Below are positions 10,455-23,003 of a DNA stretch of 64,000 bases, one piece after another (the stretch's first letter is position 1; every line of letters begins with the position of its first letter). This DNA is from Hydractinia symbiolongicarpus (taxonomy: Eukaryota; Cnidaria; Hydrozoa; Anthoathecata; Hydractiniidae), in contig NC_079887.1 of the NCBI RefSeq assembly GCF_029227915.1, positions 19,403,650-19,467,649 on the forward strand. The letters are read 5' to 3'. The notes beneath the pieces were generated by a model that was given only the letters and a program-made list of their open reading frames with translations, made no database searches and had not been told where the DNA came from. The position numbers and the translations under genes are program-made.

Positions 10455-13400
10455 ATCATCATGATCATCATTCTCGGCTTAACGTCCGTTTTCCATGCTA
10501 GCATGGGTTGGACGGGGTATATTAATGACCCTCTTCCAATCTGATCTAGACTGTGTTAGATCTAAACTCAACTTCCTCTCTATCAAGTCTGTCCTTATAA
10601 CCTCCTGCCAAGTCTTTCTCGGTCTGCCTCTGGGCTTTGCCCCAGGAACTATCAAGTCTCTACACTTTCTTACCCAATTATCCTCCTCCATTCTTTCCAA
10701 GTGCCCCAGCCAATTCAAACTTCTTATCTGGATAACATCTTTAATTCTACAGAGACTTAGCCTGCTTCTTAGCTCATCTGAACTCTTTCTGTCTCTCAGA
10801 CTGGCATTACACATCCACCTAACCATTCTCATATCATTCCTTTCTAAACGGTCAAGATCTTCCTGCTTCACTGCCCATGTCTCACTACCGTACAACATAA
10901 CACTTCTTACACAGGCCTCATACAACTTACCTTTTACCTCAATTGACAGGACTCTGCTAGTCAATAAAGGAAGTAACTCTCTAAACTTTTTCCAAGCAGA
11001 ACCCATCCTGCAAGTAACACTTCTTCCAACACCCCCTTCACTGCCCAACATATCACCTAAGTAACAGAAGTTCTTAACTATCTCTAACGAGCCACTGTTG
11101 TACATCATTAAAGCTGGAAATACTTCATTCTCTATAATCTCACTTTGCAACGCTTGCATACAAACTGTATGCCAGCTCTTAACCTTCCACTAATACTACT
11201 GCACTTCTTATGTACCCAATGCTTGCAAGTCTGACAAAAAATTGAGTTACTACCAACCCCTTTCCTGCAAACTCCACAAGGCCACTTTCCAACTACAAGG
11301 TCACACTTGGCTGCAATGCTACTTATCATGACTTTAGACTTTGCTGTGTTTACCTTCAGCCCTTTTTCTTCTAGTCCTTTCTTCCACTTCTCAAACTGTT
11401 CAACTAATTCTTCCATCGACTCTGCTATGAGAACCAAATCATCTGCATACAATAACTCCCATGGGCAACCTGCTCTGAACTCCATCGACAGCGCTTCTAA
11501 GACTAGAATAAACAACAAAGGACTAAGTACAGAACCCTGATGTACACCAACATTTACACTAAATTCATCACTAAGTGAATCGTTAATCCTGACACGACTT
11601 CTAGCATTGCTGTACATAGACTGAACCATCGTAACTAGCCACTCATCCACACCTAATTTTCTCATAGCCCACCAAATAACTTTACGTGGCACTCTATCAA
11701 AAGCTTTCTCTAAATCAACAAAGGCAAAATAGAGATTCTTTTTCTTTCCTAAATACTTTTCCTGAAGCTGTCTGAGTAAAAATATTGCATCTGTAGTGCC
11801 ACGCCCTGGAACAAAACCAAATTGCATCTTATCTATATCAATTCTTTCTCTAAGTAACTTATCAATCACTCTTTCAATAACTTTCATTACTTGATCAACC
11901 AACTTCAAACCTCTATAGTTACCCCTTTCTAATGCATCACCCTTGCCCTTGAAACAATTCACTATTACACTCGACTGCCACTCACTCGGAATAGCACCAT
12001 CCTTTATAATCTGGTTAGCAAGACTTGTAATAAGCTTAACTCCAATATATCCAGATGCTTTTACCATCTCTGCAACAATACCTGATACTCCTGCAGCCTT
12101 GCCAATCTTCATTTTCCTAATAGCCTCCACTACCCATTCTGTCTTGATCTGCATGGCTGGCCCTTCTACGACATCATCATCAGACAAATTACCCTCGTCC
12201 CAATCAAACTCAGTGTTAAGCAACCTCTGATAATGATTCTTCCAAGCTACCCTTTTCTCCTCCTCTGTGCTAGCCAAAACACCTTCATCATTACGTATAC
12301 ACTTCTCACCTACAATATCTTGATTAGTCTTCTTCATTTGCTTTGCTATCTTGAATACCTCATTGCGCTGGTCTTCCCTTCTTAACACATCTGCAAATCT
12401 GTTTCTCTCTGCTTCTGATTTTGCCTTATACACTGCTGTACGAGCTCGACGCTTAGCTTCTAAGTAAATATTTTTACTACCACCTGACTTCCACTCTTTC
12501 CAAAGTTTCCTCTTTTCCTTTATACACTGGTCAACCTCATTATTCCACCACCAGGTCTGTCTATGTCTAGCTGGTCCTTTCGTCCACCCACAGGTATCAT
12601 CAGAAGCTTCTAGAAGACAATTCTTCAAAGTCCAAGTACTTTCAACATTGTCACTATCACATTGACTATTGTAGGCTAACTGCTGAACTTTTGCACTAAA
12701 TTGTCTTGCTACAATCTCTTCCTTCAGCTTCCAGACTTTTCGACGGGGCCTGTATTTTCCCTTGGCTTCTCTGACACTCTTCAAGATAATATCACAAACC
12801 AGCAACCTATGCTGGGAAACACACTCTTCCCCCGATATAACTTTCACGTCCTTCACCACTTTCTTGTCTGACTTTCTAACCAAAAAGTAATCTATCTGTG
12901 TCTTACAACCACCTGACTCATATGTTATCAGCCTACTCTGTCTCTTACTGAATGATGTGTTGCAAACCACCATGTCCGTTGCCATTCCAAACTCAAGCAA
13001 TCTCTCCCCTTCCTTATTTCTGCTCCCAAATCCATAGCCTCCATGCACACCTCTATAACCTTCAGATGACTTCCCAACATGACCATTAAAGTCGCCGCCC
13101 ACCATGACAAGTTCAGTGTCTCCAAACTTTGATGTGACTGCTATTAACTCATCATAAAACTTATCTTTATCTTCCTCACTGAGTCCACACTGTGGAGCAT
13201 AAACTGACAAAAAAGTGACAATCCTATTACCTATCAAAAACTTTATCACTATAATACGACTATTAACACGCATAACATCTATTACTTTTTCTACCCACTT
13301 CTCTGCAACAAATATGCCAACTCCTCCATATCCATCAGTATTACCAATCCAAAAAAGCTTATACCTTGCCTTCCTACCTTCCACAAATCTCACTGAAGCT

Positions 13401-13940
13401 CCTCTCCACCTAACTTCCTGAACACAACACATGTCAACAGATCTACGTTCTAACATTTCAACTACTTCACCTGCTCTACCTCTCAGAGTACCAACATTTC
13501 CACTAGCCATCCTCAACCTAGTGTTATCTACCTTGTGATGTGATAGCTGGGTAACAGTCTGACGATGCTCACATCTGACATCTGTCCTACCGTGCGCGAC
13601 ACCTTCACTCCTTAGAGTTCCAGCCCCGTTTACGCAGTTTTTCTGATTAACAATTCTTACGGCCATTAATAAGGAGTTTTGGCATTGTTTTACAGCTGGA
13701 TGCCCCTCCTAGCGCCAACCGTTCACAGACCGGACTGGGTGTTTTTTAAAGTGACACCATCACTATGTGGCATTTCATGGGACTTCCACAATCGCCCCTT
13801 TAAACTAAGGTATGGTGGAGAACGTTCAACTCCTCTCTTGTCTCTTAAGGAGACCCTTCACCCAACTAATAACTTATATTAAAAACTTTATTAACTCCTT
13901 TCTCTTCAAACGCATTCTTTTAACTGTCGTCCGCCATGTT
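10455..13940 (-). mobile_element. APE-type non-LTR retrotransposon (RTE-like LINE)
   Basis: The minus-strand element runs from a 5' region near 13940 to a 3' tail near 10455 with TGATGATCATGATG, a short ATG-type microsatellite tail as RTE-type LINEs have, rather than poly(A). It lies wholly inside the hAT-like element. One frameshift interrupts the ORF. The exact 5' end is not resolved. Confidence 0.8.
10479..13666 (-). pseudogene. LINE ORF2: AP endonuclease, reverse transcriptase, zinc finger (one frameshift)
   Basis: The first frame (13666 to 11132, 844 aa) holds an apurinic endonuclease domain (SVDMCCVQEVRW, GGDFNGHVG, SQHRLLVCDI), then a reverse transcriptase with the catalytic LLYADDLVL box, then a Cys/His finger (CGVC...CQTC...WVHKKC...CKRC). 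The second frame (11159 to 10479) continues the same protein with CYLGDMLGSEGG, ACVRSVMLYGSETWA, MVRWMC and the tail GRPRKTW. The two frames overlap around 11132-11159, where CKRCK runs into a stop, so a single small indel separates them. Known families make one continuous protein there. It copies LINE RNA into DNA at a nicked target. Almost intact, so a young copy. Confidence 0.88.
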
Positions 13941-15101
13941 TATGTTACAAGGTGTTGCATTTCGCGAATGTTCCAGGCGAGTTCGGGCGTGTTCGGGAAA
14001 GTGCGGGCGGTTTCGGCCAACAACCGTCAATTTAATTCGAAAAGTCGCCCGAACTCGCCCGTATATATGCGGGCGTTTGCGGCTTATCGGCACCCTCTTT
14101 ATTTAGCTAGAAAATCTGAGCCACTAAATTATGTTTTATGCTTTAGTTAGGGAGCTTTTTAGGGGTGTGAATGACCTAAAAGTGAAAAATAGTGATAGCT
14201 CTACGTAACCTTCCATTTTCACTATATTTTTCAAAATAAATACTAGGGACAAGGTTGCAAAAAACACATTATGGAGAATGCATTTATTCTTTTATTTATA
14301 AAAAAAGTCCAGGCTCTTCTGCTAAAAAGAATATATGTCTATACCAATGTTCTTTTGCTGATTTGGCTAAACTTTTGGTTCTTAGTTTTTTGTCTAAAAT
14401 TGTTAGAACCAACATATTTTGTGGATAATTGTATATATATGATGGTACTTTCCTAATCAGAGCATAATTAACTCATTGTGCAGTATGTGTATGACTAGAA
14501 AATATGTCTTAAGGATCATTTAAATCTAGCTACATAGCTAATTTTATGCCGGCCAAGTAGCCAGTTTTATGTCAGATAAGTAGCTAGTGAGAAAAACAGT
14601 TTTGTGCTGGTTAACTACCTAGTTTATGCTCTGCTAGCTAGCCAATTTGGTAGTGTTATACCAGCTTATTTTGCCACATATGTTGGTAGTTATTTGCTAG
14701 TTAGGTGTGGGTGAGAAGAGGTTCATTACATGTAAAAAATAGTGATATACTAGCTAGCTATTCATACTTCCCTCTTTCGTTTTCTTGAAAATATCAGTTC
14801 GTCCGCTTGGCACCATCTTTAAAAAACAACAAACACTCCATCGCTTTGCTCCTTGATAAACACGTTGTCTCGCTTACTATAAACTGTACTAAAGAATGAC
14901 CACACTAAATTGCTGGATTACTGTGATTTTTGTTTGAATTTTTATAATTCGGATGTATAGGGACGAAATCGCATAGAAATGCTATATACTCTCCATCGTA
15001 CTTCTTTTCCCTTATATTTGGCTTATATAATGAGGAAATAGGCTCCGCTACGCCCCGTGCTCTGGCGCGCACTCCGCTACTCTCCGCAAATATAGAAAGT
15101 G

Positions 15102-16379
15102 TTGCAGAGCGTGGAACTGAGTTCCCTAGGTTCGCAAGCGAAAAATTTTAGATGCCACTTTCGGTTGAATTGTACAATGAATCGTATAAAAAACAAAGTT
15201 CCCACGTGCCTCATGGTAATCGATCAAACGGTTTCATCTTCGATTTGATGAAACATTTCCTGGACGTGCGTACAATATATATATAACAATATATATAGCT
15301 AGCTACAACCGTCCACGAAAATATAGCTCTCTATTCCCCCTCATGTTAAACACTGACCTTTGTGGCTCAGCAAGGTAAACGATTACACGTGACATACCTT
15401 CATGAACATACTATCTGCAAAATATCTAGCTAGCTACGTTCTTCTTTCTACGTTCGACTTTCTAAACTTTTTAGTTCTTGGTTTTTGGAATAAAATTGCC
15501 AGTAGAGACGAGAAATTTTGTGGATGATTGTAGCTAGAACAATCTATGTGATGGGACATTTCTAAAGAGTAGAATTATCTCACTCACTGTGTAGTATATA
15601 TATAGCTAGTTAGCTAGCTAGTTAGAAAATATGTTTAAAACAACTTTTCTATGGTGATATGTAGCTGATTTTATGCTAGCAAAAATAGCTAATTTTATGT
15701 TAGCTACATTGGTAGTTTTAACCCATGTAAGTAGTTAATTTTATGCTAGCTGTGTAGCTAGTGTATTATGCGAGCTATATGGCACTGTTTGCTCTTTTTT
15801 ATGCTAGCTAGTTAGCATAAAAAGAGCAAACAAGAAGTAGCTATAGGTAGTTATATAGTTTGCTATCTAAGTTCTATTATTATTGCAGCTAAGTCTGCAG
15901 TTTTATGCTAGCTAGCTTTAGGTGTGAGAAATGCTAAGAAGGGGATCATTACATGTAAAAATATAGTGATATATCAGCTAGCTAAACATACCTTTTCTTC
16001 GTTTCTTGAAAATGAACTTCTGTCCATTGCGACCAACAAGCCAATATGGCTATCAACGCAATTTCCGTTTAAAGCGCTAAGTATCTTAGAAAAGGTCACG
16101 TGATATTAGTAAAAGTGACCATGGCAAAAGCTCTATGCCGATCTGATCTCAACTGGAAACGGCGTGGTCTCGACCAACCAGATTTTAACAGAACATTTTG
16201 AAGAAATGACCATAAAAAAAAGTGGGGTAAGTGGGTCAAAAACGCCCACGTTTTCATTAAAATTTCACGTACTAGGGGGAAACGCGGAAATTTGTCACGC
16301 TCTAATATATTTATGGGAACGAGGAAAATAGCTTCGCTGCGCTCGGCTCGCTGGCGCTCCCCTTCACTACGCTCCGCAA
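15102..16379 (+). repeat. Type I unit
   Basis: Opens TTGCAGAGCG (one change from TTGCGGAGCG) and closes CGCTCCGCAA at 16379. The body from about 15169 is almost identical to 1-1170. Only 12 bases separate it from the preceding unit. No gene. Confidence 0.75.
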
Positions 16380-16394
16380 CTACTATAGAAAGTG

Positions 16395-17548
16395 TTGCGG
16401 AGCGTGGGACTGAGTCCCCTAGGTTCGCAAGCGAAAAATTTTAGATGCCCCTTTCGGTTGAATTGTATAACGAATCGTATAAAAAACAAAGTTCCCACGT
16501 GCTCCATGGTAATCGATCAAACTGTTTCATCTTTGCCTTGATGAAACATTTCCTGGGGTTTCCGCATTAGCGGTATATACCGTAGTGTGTTCCGGACGCA
16601 ATATTACTTGCACCAGGGACATATTTTCTTTAGAACCTGATGTATCGAAAATGCTAAAAAATGTTAAACGGAACAAGAATGGTGTTCGGTTCAAGTTACA
16701 AAAACGGAAAATATTTCTTTATCGTGAAATTATTTTCTGGTTTAAAAAATTATGAGATTTCCCGAACAGGAATTTTTTTCATTTTTCTGAAATTTGTTTT
16801 GATTGAACCCAAAAAGTGAATTATATATATATATATTTGTATATATTTGAAGATTTTCAGTAGGCGTTGATGATTGCACGAGAACCGCTTGTCAGAATTT
16901 AAAACGCCTCAGTAATAACAAATGTATATACATGTTGAAAAAGTTTCCCGATACATATTTATTGAAATAATTTCCGTTTCTGTAACTTGAGCCGCACTGG
17001 TGTAAGCTCGAGCTAGCTAACTATTCTTAAAGTAGTTAGCTAGCTATAGCTATATATGCTATCTAAGTTTTAATATTATCCCAGCTAAGTCAGCAGTTTT
17101 ATACTAGCTAGCTTTAGGTGTGAGTGAGGCTAGAAAGGGGCTCATTACATGTAAAAAATAGTGATATACTAGCTAACATACCCTTTCTTCGTTTTCTTGA
17201 AAATGCCCTTCCATCCATTACGTCCAACAAGCCAATATGGCCATCAACGCAATTTTCATTTCAAGCGCTATGTATGTGTCACGTGATATTAGTAAGAGTG
17301 ACCGTGGCTAAAGCCGTATGCCGACCTGATCTCAACTGGAAACGGCATGGTCTCAATGAACCAAATTTTCACGAAAGAAATGACCATAAAAAATATTTGG
17401 GTAAGTGGGTCAAAAATCAGACGTTTTGAAATTTGATGTACTAGGAGAAAACGCGGAAATTCGATACGCTCTAATATATTTATGGGAACGAGGAAAATAG
17501 CTTCGCTGCGCTCGGCTCGCTGGCGCTCCCCTTCACTACGCTCCGCAA
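16395..17548 (+). repeat. Type I unit, short form
   Basis: Opens TTGCGGAGCG and closes CGCTCCGCAA. It lacks about 390 bases kept in the 1205-9293 copy (junction at GTAAGCTCGAGC near 17005). It contains the empty MULE target TATTTCTTT near 16719. No gene. Confidence 0.75.
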
Positions 17549-18160
17549 TCAATATAGAAAGTGTTGCGGAGAGGTTGCCAAGGCAAAGGCATTAAGCACG
17601 GCAAGGAAAGGGCAAAGGCAGTCAAGGAAATAGGAAGAGGAATCAGGAAGGCAGGGGTAGGCAAGGCATGGGAGCCACAGGCAAGGACATAGTAGGCAGG
17701 CACCAGAAAAGGCATAGGAAGGGTAGGCAAAGAAAGGCACAGTCAGTGCTGGCAAGGCAATGGAACGGCAAGGCAGGGGTGCATGACTTTAGTAGAAAAT
17801 CTCCACCTTACAACTCAAAGATTGCGTATACTCAATATGTCTAAGTTAAGTATCATATTAGTCCAGGAGTATAGAAAATATTAAGGTGCAAATGTTTCAA
17901 ATTCAATATCTCAAAAAAAAGTCTCAAATTTATCTCAGGTCAATACACAGTGAATCATAGCAGAATTATGTGCCATTACAAGTATTTAAACAATCGGTCA
18001 TAACGACATATCATTTTTTGATAAATCTGAGATTAACTTGGTTCCAATGACAACAACATTAAAAAGTCAAGATATAGAAATAATCAGAAGTCCTACTCAA
18101 AGATTACCTATTATATGAAAACCTGGTTGTTGTAGGTGCAAGATAATTATGTTTTTCCTA

Positions 18161-18228
18161 GCCCTGTCCAGGATTTGAACCTGAATCTCTCATTAGCATG
18201 AGTGTCATAGCCATTAGACCAGCAGGGC
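18161..18228 (-). tRNA. Degenerate tRNA-like repeat, copy 2
   Basis: Same 68-base cloverleaf relic as the copy at 10034, with the 4-base loop in the anticodon arm. Two changes are visible relative to it. Confidence 0.55.
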
Positions 18229-19641
18229 ATAAACATAAATATATATATATACAAAACTTTACAGGTGAGTATTATATACACTTAGGAATTTACGCTGGTT
18301 AAGCCACAAGTAACTGTGTTACCTGGCGTTAAACGCTTGATGGAACAATTAATACAAATTTTAAACTGTACCACACATTCAGGTGGCTCGCTTTAGTACA
18401 GGTGTGCAGTATATCATAAATCGAGTGAAACACACAACATTAAAGGTGTGTCGGGTGTGTAATTATATTTTTCAGATTAACAAAATATATATTTCCTTCA
18501 ACTTTAGCTTGAATAGAAACACAATTTACATATTGTGCAATGTCATAGCGAAAACTGTTTCACAAAATGTTCCCGGTAAAACTTAAAATATATATGTACT
18601 TTAATCTGTGGTGCGCCATTAGTATAGGTAAACAAACCCTTTGAAAATAACTTTAGCACAACTTCTGTTAAATAGAAACACAGGTAATAGCTTGTCGTTA
18701 ACACTAGGCTGAGTGATTAGTACAAATATACTGTGGCGCACATCCGAAAAAACTTTGGTTCACATAAACAGACAGTAAACACCCTGTTGTTATCCTAGAC
18801 AGCTAAAACAATCATTCAGCAATTTTATTTTGCGGAAAATTTTTTGTATCATTTAAAAATAAAAACACTGTTCAAAACCTGTTTTTAAGCTCCTAAAGAA
18901 TCCTGCAATATTTTATGGGAAAAGTTTCAAAAATTAATCATAAAATCGGACAGCCGTAATACATTTTTAAAAAAACCTTTACTGCAACTTCGGTTTAAAA
19001 AAACACAGCGGAAACAGCCTGTTGTTAGCCTGTGCAGCTAAAAATCAAATAGCAGTATATGTTTTGTTTGCAAACAAGTTTTCATGACAGTAGGATAAAA
19101 ATATCTTATTCTAGACTGAACAAAAACATCATTAGAGCCACATGTGTAAAGATCGGGTCAAGTTACAAAAACAGAAATTATTGGGACATTATTTGTATAC
19201 ATATCGTGAAATCAGGTAAGAAATAATGAATACACTTGGAGATTTTCAATACATGTTGACGATTGAACGAGTATTGAAATAATTTTCACATCTGTAACTT
19301 CAGCCGCACTGGTGTATGCTCAGCGGCAGGGTTAAAAAAGTTTATTTCCTGACGTGTGTACAATATATATAGCTAGCTACAATCGTCCATGAAAATATGG
19401 CTCTCTATTCCCCCTTAATGTTAAGAACTGCTCTTTTGTGGCTAAGCAACGTAAACAATTACACGTGACATACCTGTATATAAACATTTACTATCTGCAA
19501 AATATCTAGCTGGCTATGTTTGGCCATTTTGTGGACGATTGTAGCTAGAACAAGCTGTATGATGGGATATTCCTACAGAGTAGAATTATCTCACTCACTG
19601 TGTAGTATATATGTATAATAGCTAGCTAGATAGAGGATAGG

Positions 19642-20992
19642 GGTTAAGTAAAGCTAGCCGTACCTAACAGCCGCACCTTAGCCGTACCTTAGCCGTACTT
19701 AAGAAAATTCGTAATTAGCAGCTCTGTGTAAGACCACTTGCTTCTAAGCTTAAAATTAGTAGTTAATGTATATCAAAGTTAAATTGTCTAACTTTTATTT
19801 CGTTTTTTAGGTGAATATCTATGCCGATAAAAATGTTGAAAAATGGAGCACTCCATCGTCGAGCCCCAGTAACCCCCAGGGAATCCTCAATGATGAAATA
19901 CCGATAATAATATATCTTACATGTATTATAATTTTTTATAAAATGATTTTAATACAGATACAAAAGAGATTTTTAAAATTGAATGTATGAAAAACATTAG
20001 TAAAGTAAGATTGAACATTATTACGCTGCGGATAATATTAGAGCTAGCGCTAAAAGTGACTACAGCTGGCTAAATTTAAATACGGTTGCCAAAATAAGGG
20101 ACGGCTAGATAATATTAAGGTACGGCTGGGTCCTATCATATAAGAAACAACTTCAAATGCTACAAATTTTCAATAACTTAATTTCGTTTTCATTGTACAT
20201 ATTTTAGCACTTGAAGATGTTTCTTATACGATAGGACCTAGCCATACCTTAATATTTTCCAGCCGTACCTTATTTTAGCTAGCCGTACCTAACCTAATTT
20301 CGTTTTTATGGAACAATTTTAGCATTTGAAGATGTTCCTTATACGATAGGACCTAGCCGTACTTTAATATGGTCCAGCCGTACCTTATTTTAGCTAGCCA
20401 TACCTAACCTAATTTCGTTTTTATGGAACATTTGTAGCATTTGAAGATGTTTTTTATACGATAGGACCCAGCCGTACCTTAATATTTTCCAGCCGTACCT
20501 TATTTTAGCTAGCCATACCTAACCTAATTTCGTTTTTATGGAACAATTTTAGCATTTGAAGATGTTTCTTATACGATAGGACCTAGCCGTACCTTAATAT
20601 GGTCCATATATGTTGTCTTATAATTTTCATATTTTTCATCTCTTTTCCTTACCTATCCCCTTTATTTTACTTTACTTGATAAGTCGCATTGAAGTTCAGC
20701 GCTCGTACTAACCACCTTTTTATTGCCAGCCGTACTTAATTTGTCGATTTGGGAATCACCTTCCCGCGCTCTCCCCCGTTTGGTTTCTATAAGAGCAAGA
20801 TGTTTCGTTAACATTTTTCGTATTTTGCGGGTTCATTGGCGATTGAGAAACAGAAATTCAGTGACACAACAAATTTACCACTACGATTAGCTCAGTTTTT
20901 TCCATTAAAATACATTACCTCACCTTAAAAAGAAAAGTGTAGTTACGTACGGCTAAGGTACGGCTGTTAGGTACGGCTAGCTTTACTTAAGC
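19642..20992. mobile_element. Non-autonomous DNA transposon rich in GCCGTACCTTA
   Basis: A 1,351-bp element with inverted ends (GGTTAAGTAAAGCTAGCCG at the left; the right end reads GCTTAAGTAAAGCTAGCCG inward), flanked by the 8-bp direct repeat AGGATAGG (19634-19641 and 20993-21000). Paralogous host repeats near 29934 and 37754 show the same site uninterrupted. The interior holds about three copies of a ~125-bp repeat (20170-20600) containing AGCCGTACCTTAATATT. No ORF, so it depends on a transposase encoded elsewhere. The superfamily is open (hAT or P both make 8-bp duplications). Confidence 0.85.
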
Positions 20993-21214
20993 AGGATAGG
21001 TAGAAAATCAGTCTCAAACAATTTTTCTATGCTAGCTATGTTGCTGATTTTATGCCAGCAAAAATTTCAATTTATTGCTAGCTACATGGGTAGTTCTATC
21101 CCAGCTAAGTAGTAAATTTTCTGCAAGCTTTGTAGCTAGTTTTATGCTATAGCCCTTTTTTAGGAGCGGTTTTAGAATTTCCCCTTTACAGCAGAAGACA
21201 GCAATACAAATAAC

Positions 21215-21550
21215 CAACGACCAACTATCATATTATTTAAAATTATCTATCTAAGTATTTGTTATCATCCAACGACCAACGACGACAATCAAGAAAAAGT
21301 ATTTGTTATCATCCAATGGCCAACGACCAACGATGACAATCAAGAAAAAGTAATTGTTATCATCCAATGGCCAACGACCAACGACCAACGATGACAATCA
21401 GGAAAAAGTATTTGTTATCATCCAACGGCCAAAGACCAACGACTAACGATGACAATTAGGAAAAAGTATTTGTTATGGTCCAACGACCAACTACCAACGA
21501 AACGGTTACGAGCAACAAATGGTTACGAGCCAACGGCCAACGACCAACGA
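21215..21550. repeat. CCAACGACCAACGA minisatellite
   Basis: About five irregular copies (spacing roughly 42-58 bases) of a unit containing TTTGTTATCATCCAA, CCAACGACCAACGA and GACAATCA. It is subterminal in the Merlin-type element, and the motif also occurs inverted at its right end, so it may be transposase-binding sequence. Confidence 0.75.
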
Positions 21551-21965
21551 TAATTATATAAATCTATAAATCCTAGTAGGTGGATAAAACATTTTAAAAT
21601 TTTAAAATTTCATATTTACTGCAAATTAAATACACAAAAATAATAGCCTGGTGATAAATTGTTTAAAAGGATTCCCGCATAGAATTTATAGTTAATATTT
21701 TTTGTTCTTGTCAAATTCAAGATTAAAATATATCTGCAAGGACAGTCGAATTGATTTCAAATATCAGTTTGTACAGAACGAAAAATTTCAATTCTTCTAT
21801 CCGTCTGTTCTTGAGTGGAAATGTATCTAAACTCAAATGGAAATCTTTAAAGTTAAATAATAAGAACGAAGAAAAAGGCTTTTTTTAAAATTGCAACAAA
21901 ATTTTTGAAAAACTTTTTATCTTGTAATTGAAATTAGGAATCCATTGAAAAAATCCGAAAATAAA

Positions 21966-23003
21966 TTATGAAAATGCGAAAATTTCATCCGACAAATACA
22001 CAGAAGATAAGTCGCAAATGAATTTCGAAAATAAATCTTGATCCTTGTTAGCATATCTCCACATAAATTCCGCCATGTAAGATGAAAAGTGGGATTTTTT
22101 TACTCCAAATGATGGTAATGTTGATTTAACTTGCCTCCAGTGTCCTTCAATTTTATTTGTATGATCTCCGTTACAGTTAACAAATTCAACTGAGTGGTAA
22201 ACTTTTAAATGTTCAAAATCTAATTCACTTAAAATATCATATGGTTTCCAAAAATCTGAAACTATAGTTGTACCAGGCAGGATCCAATTTTTTATTATAG
22301 GTATCAGTGTCTCTCTGTCTCTCTTTTCTACCGCTACAAGAAAGTTCTTTCGCGATTATTCTTCTATACCACCAAAAACCCACTGTCCATCTACACGATG
22401 GCCCCTGTGGTATTTACGCTTTCCAAACTTACTCTCGTCAATTTGAACTCGTACACCTTTACCGCCAATCTTTGATGAATTTTGGAAGAGTAATACTTCA
22501 CACGTTTCTCGGCAAAACATATCCCAGTCAACAGCAGTAGAACTTGATATGCACATTTGTTTGGCTATTTGATTTTGATCGATACCAGTGGTCCACCAAT
22601 ACGTCATTTCAATCACCTCTTCTATCGTCAAATTAGACTTTTCAAACCAGCTACCTTTGCGAATTGACGTTTCAATAAAATGACCATTCTTTTGGCAACG
22701 CCATCTAATTCCATCTGAACTTTTGCACTTAGACAAGATCATGTCATTGTTACATTTATCGCATTTTCTTTGTTTTATTAACAAATTGTTATCAAAACAC
22801 CACGATAAGGCATTCTCTTTGGTATTCGTGATGTTTGTGATTAAGTATTTGTGTGTTGTAAATGCTGTTTTATCGGATGAGCGGATAAAACGATCATAAC
22901 TGTTATGAGAAGGTCCAAATTGCGTAGACTTGTCATGACTAACACTATTGACACCACATTGTGTTCCCCGGCTTTTTAATCTTTTTAACGGTGGGTAATC
23001 CAT
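21966..23003 (-). pseudogene. Merlin / IS1595-like (ISXO2) transposase with one nonsense codon
   Basis: A single-exon frame of 345 codons from ATG at 23003 to TAA at 21966, interrupted only by TAA at 22356-22358 (codon 216). It has an N-terminal four-Cys zinc ribbon (C81, C84, C93, C103), a helix-turn-helix-like stretch (DQNQIAKQMCISSSTAVDW), then the DDE core: D189 in QIDESKFGKRKYHRGH, D250 in IVSDFWKPY, and E286 in HTNKIEGHWRQVK. These match the ISXO2-like domain used by Merlin transposases. The rest is collinear on both sides of the stop, so decay is recent or the stop is an assembly or allele difference. The start is the first ATG and gives the zinc ribbon. Confidence 0.85.

Larger units (their letters stand above)
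10198..14099 (+). mobile_element. hAT-like DNA transposon containing a LINE
   Basis: The inverted ends share GAGGGTGCCGATAAGCCGCA reading inward (10200 onward, and the reverse complement at 14078-14097). The element is flanked by the perfect 8-bp direct repeat TATTTAGC (10190-10197 and 14100-14107). TIRs rich in CGGGCGAGTTCGG with an 8-bp duplication fit the hAT superfamily, but no hAT transposase is present. Only about 250 bases at the left and 150 at the right belong to it; the rest is the inserted LINE. hAT is inferred from TSD length alone. Confidence 0.75.
9406..15089 (+). repeat. Type II unit interrupted by a hAT-like element
   Basis: Opens TTGCGGAGAGGTTGCC at 9406 and closes ACTCTCCGCAA at 15089. 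A GGCAAGGCA-type minisatellite occupies about 9415-9650 and produces spurious Leu/Pro/Ala-rich frames on the minus strand. The tRNA-like sequence is at 10034-10101, next to a short AT tract. The 3.9-kb hAT-like element occupies 10198-14099. The rest is GCTA-rich non-coding repeat. Confidence 0.75.

Noticed and set aside
21215-21550. CRISPR-like spaced repeat.
   Set aside because: Copies are irregular, the intervals are repeats themselves and the genome is eukaryotic; it is a transposon subterminal minisatellite.
21966-23003. Bacterial contamination, because the transposase resembles IS1595.
   Set aside because: Merlin is the eukaryotic relative of this group, and the neighbouring gene in the same element has GT-AG introns.
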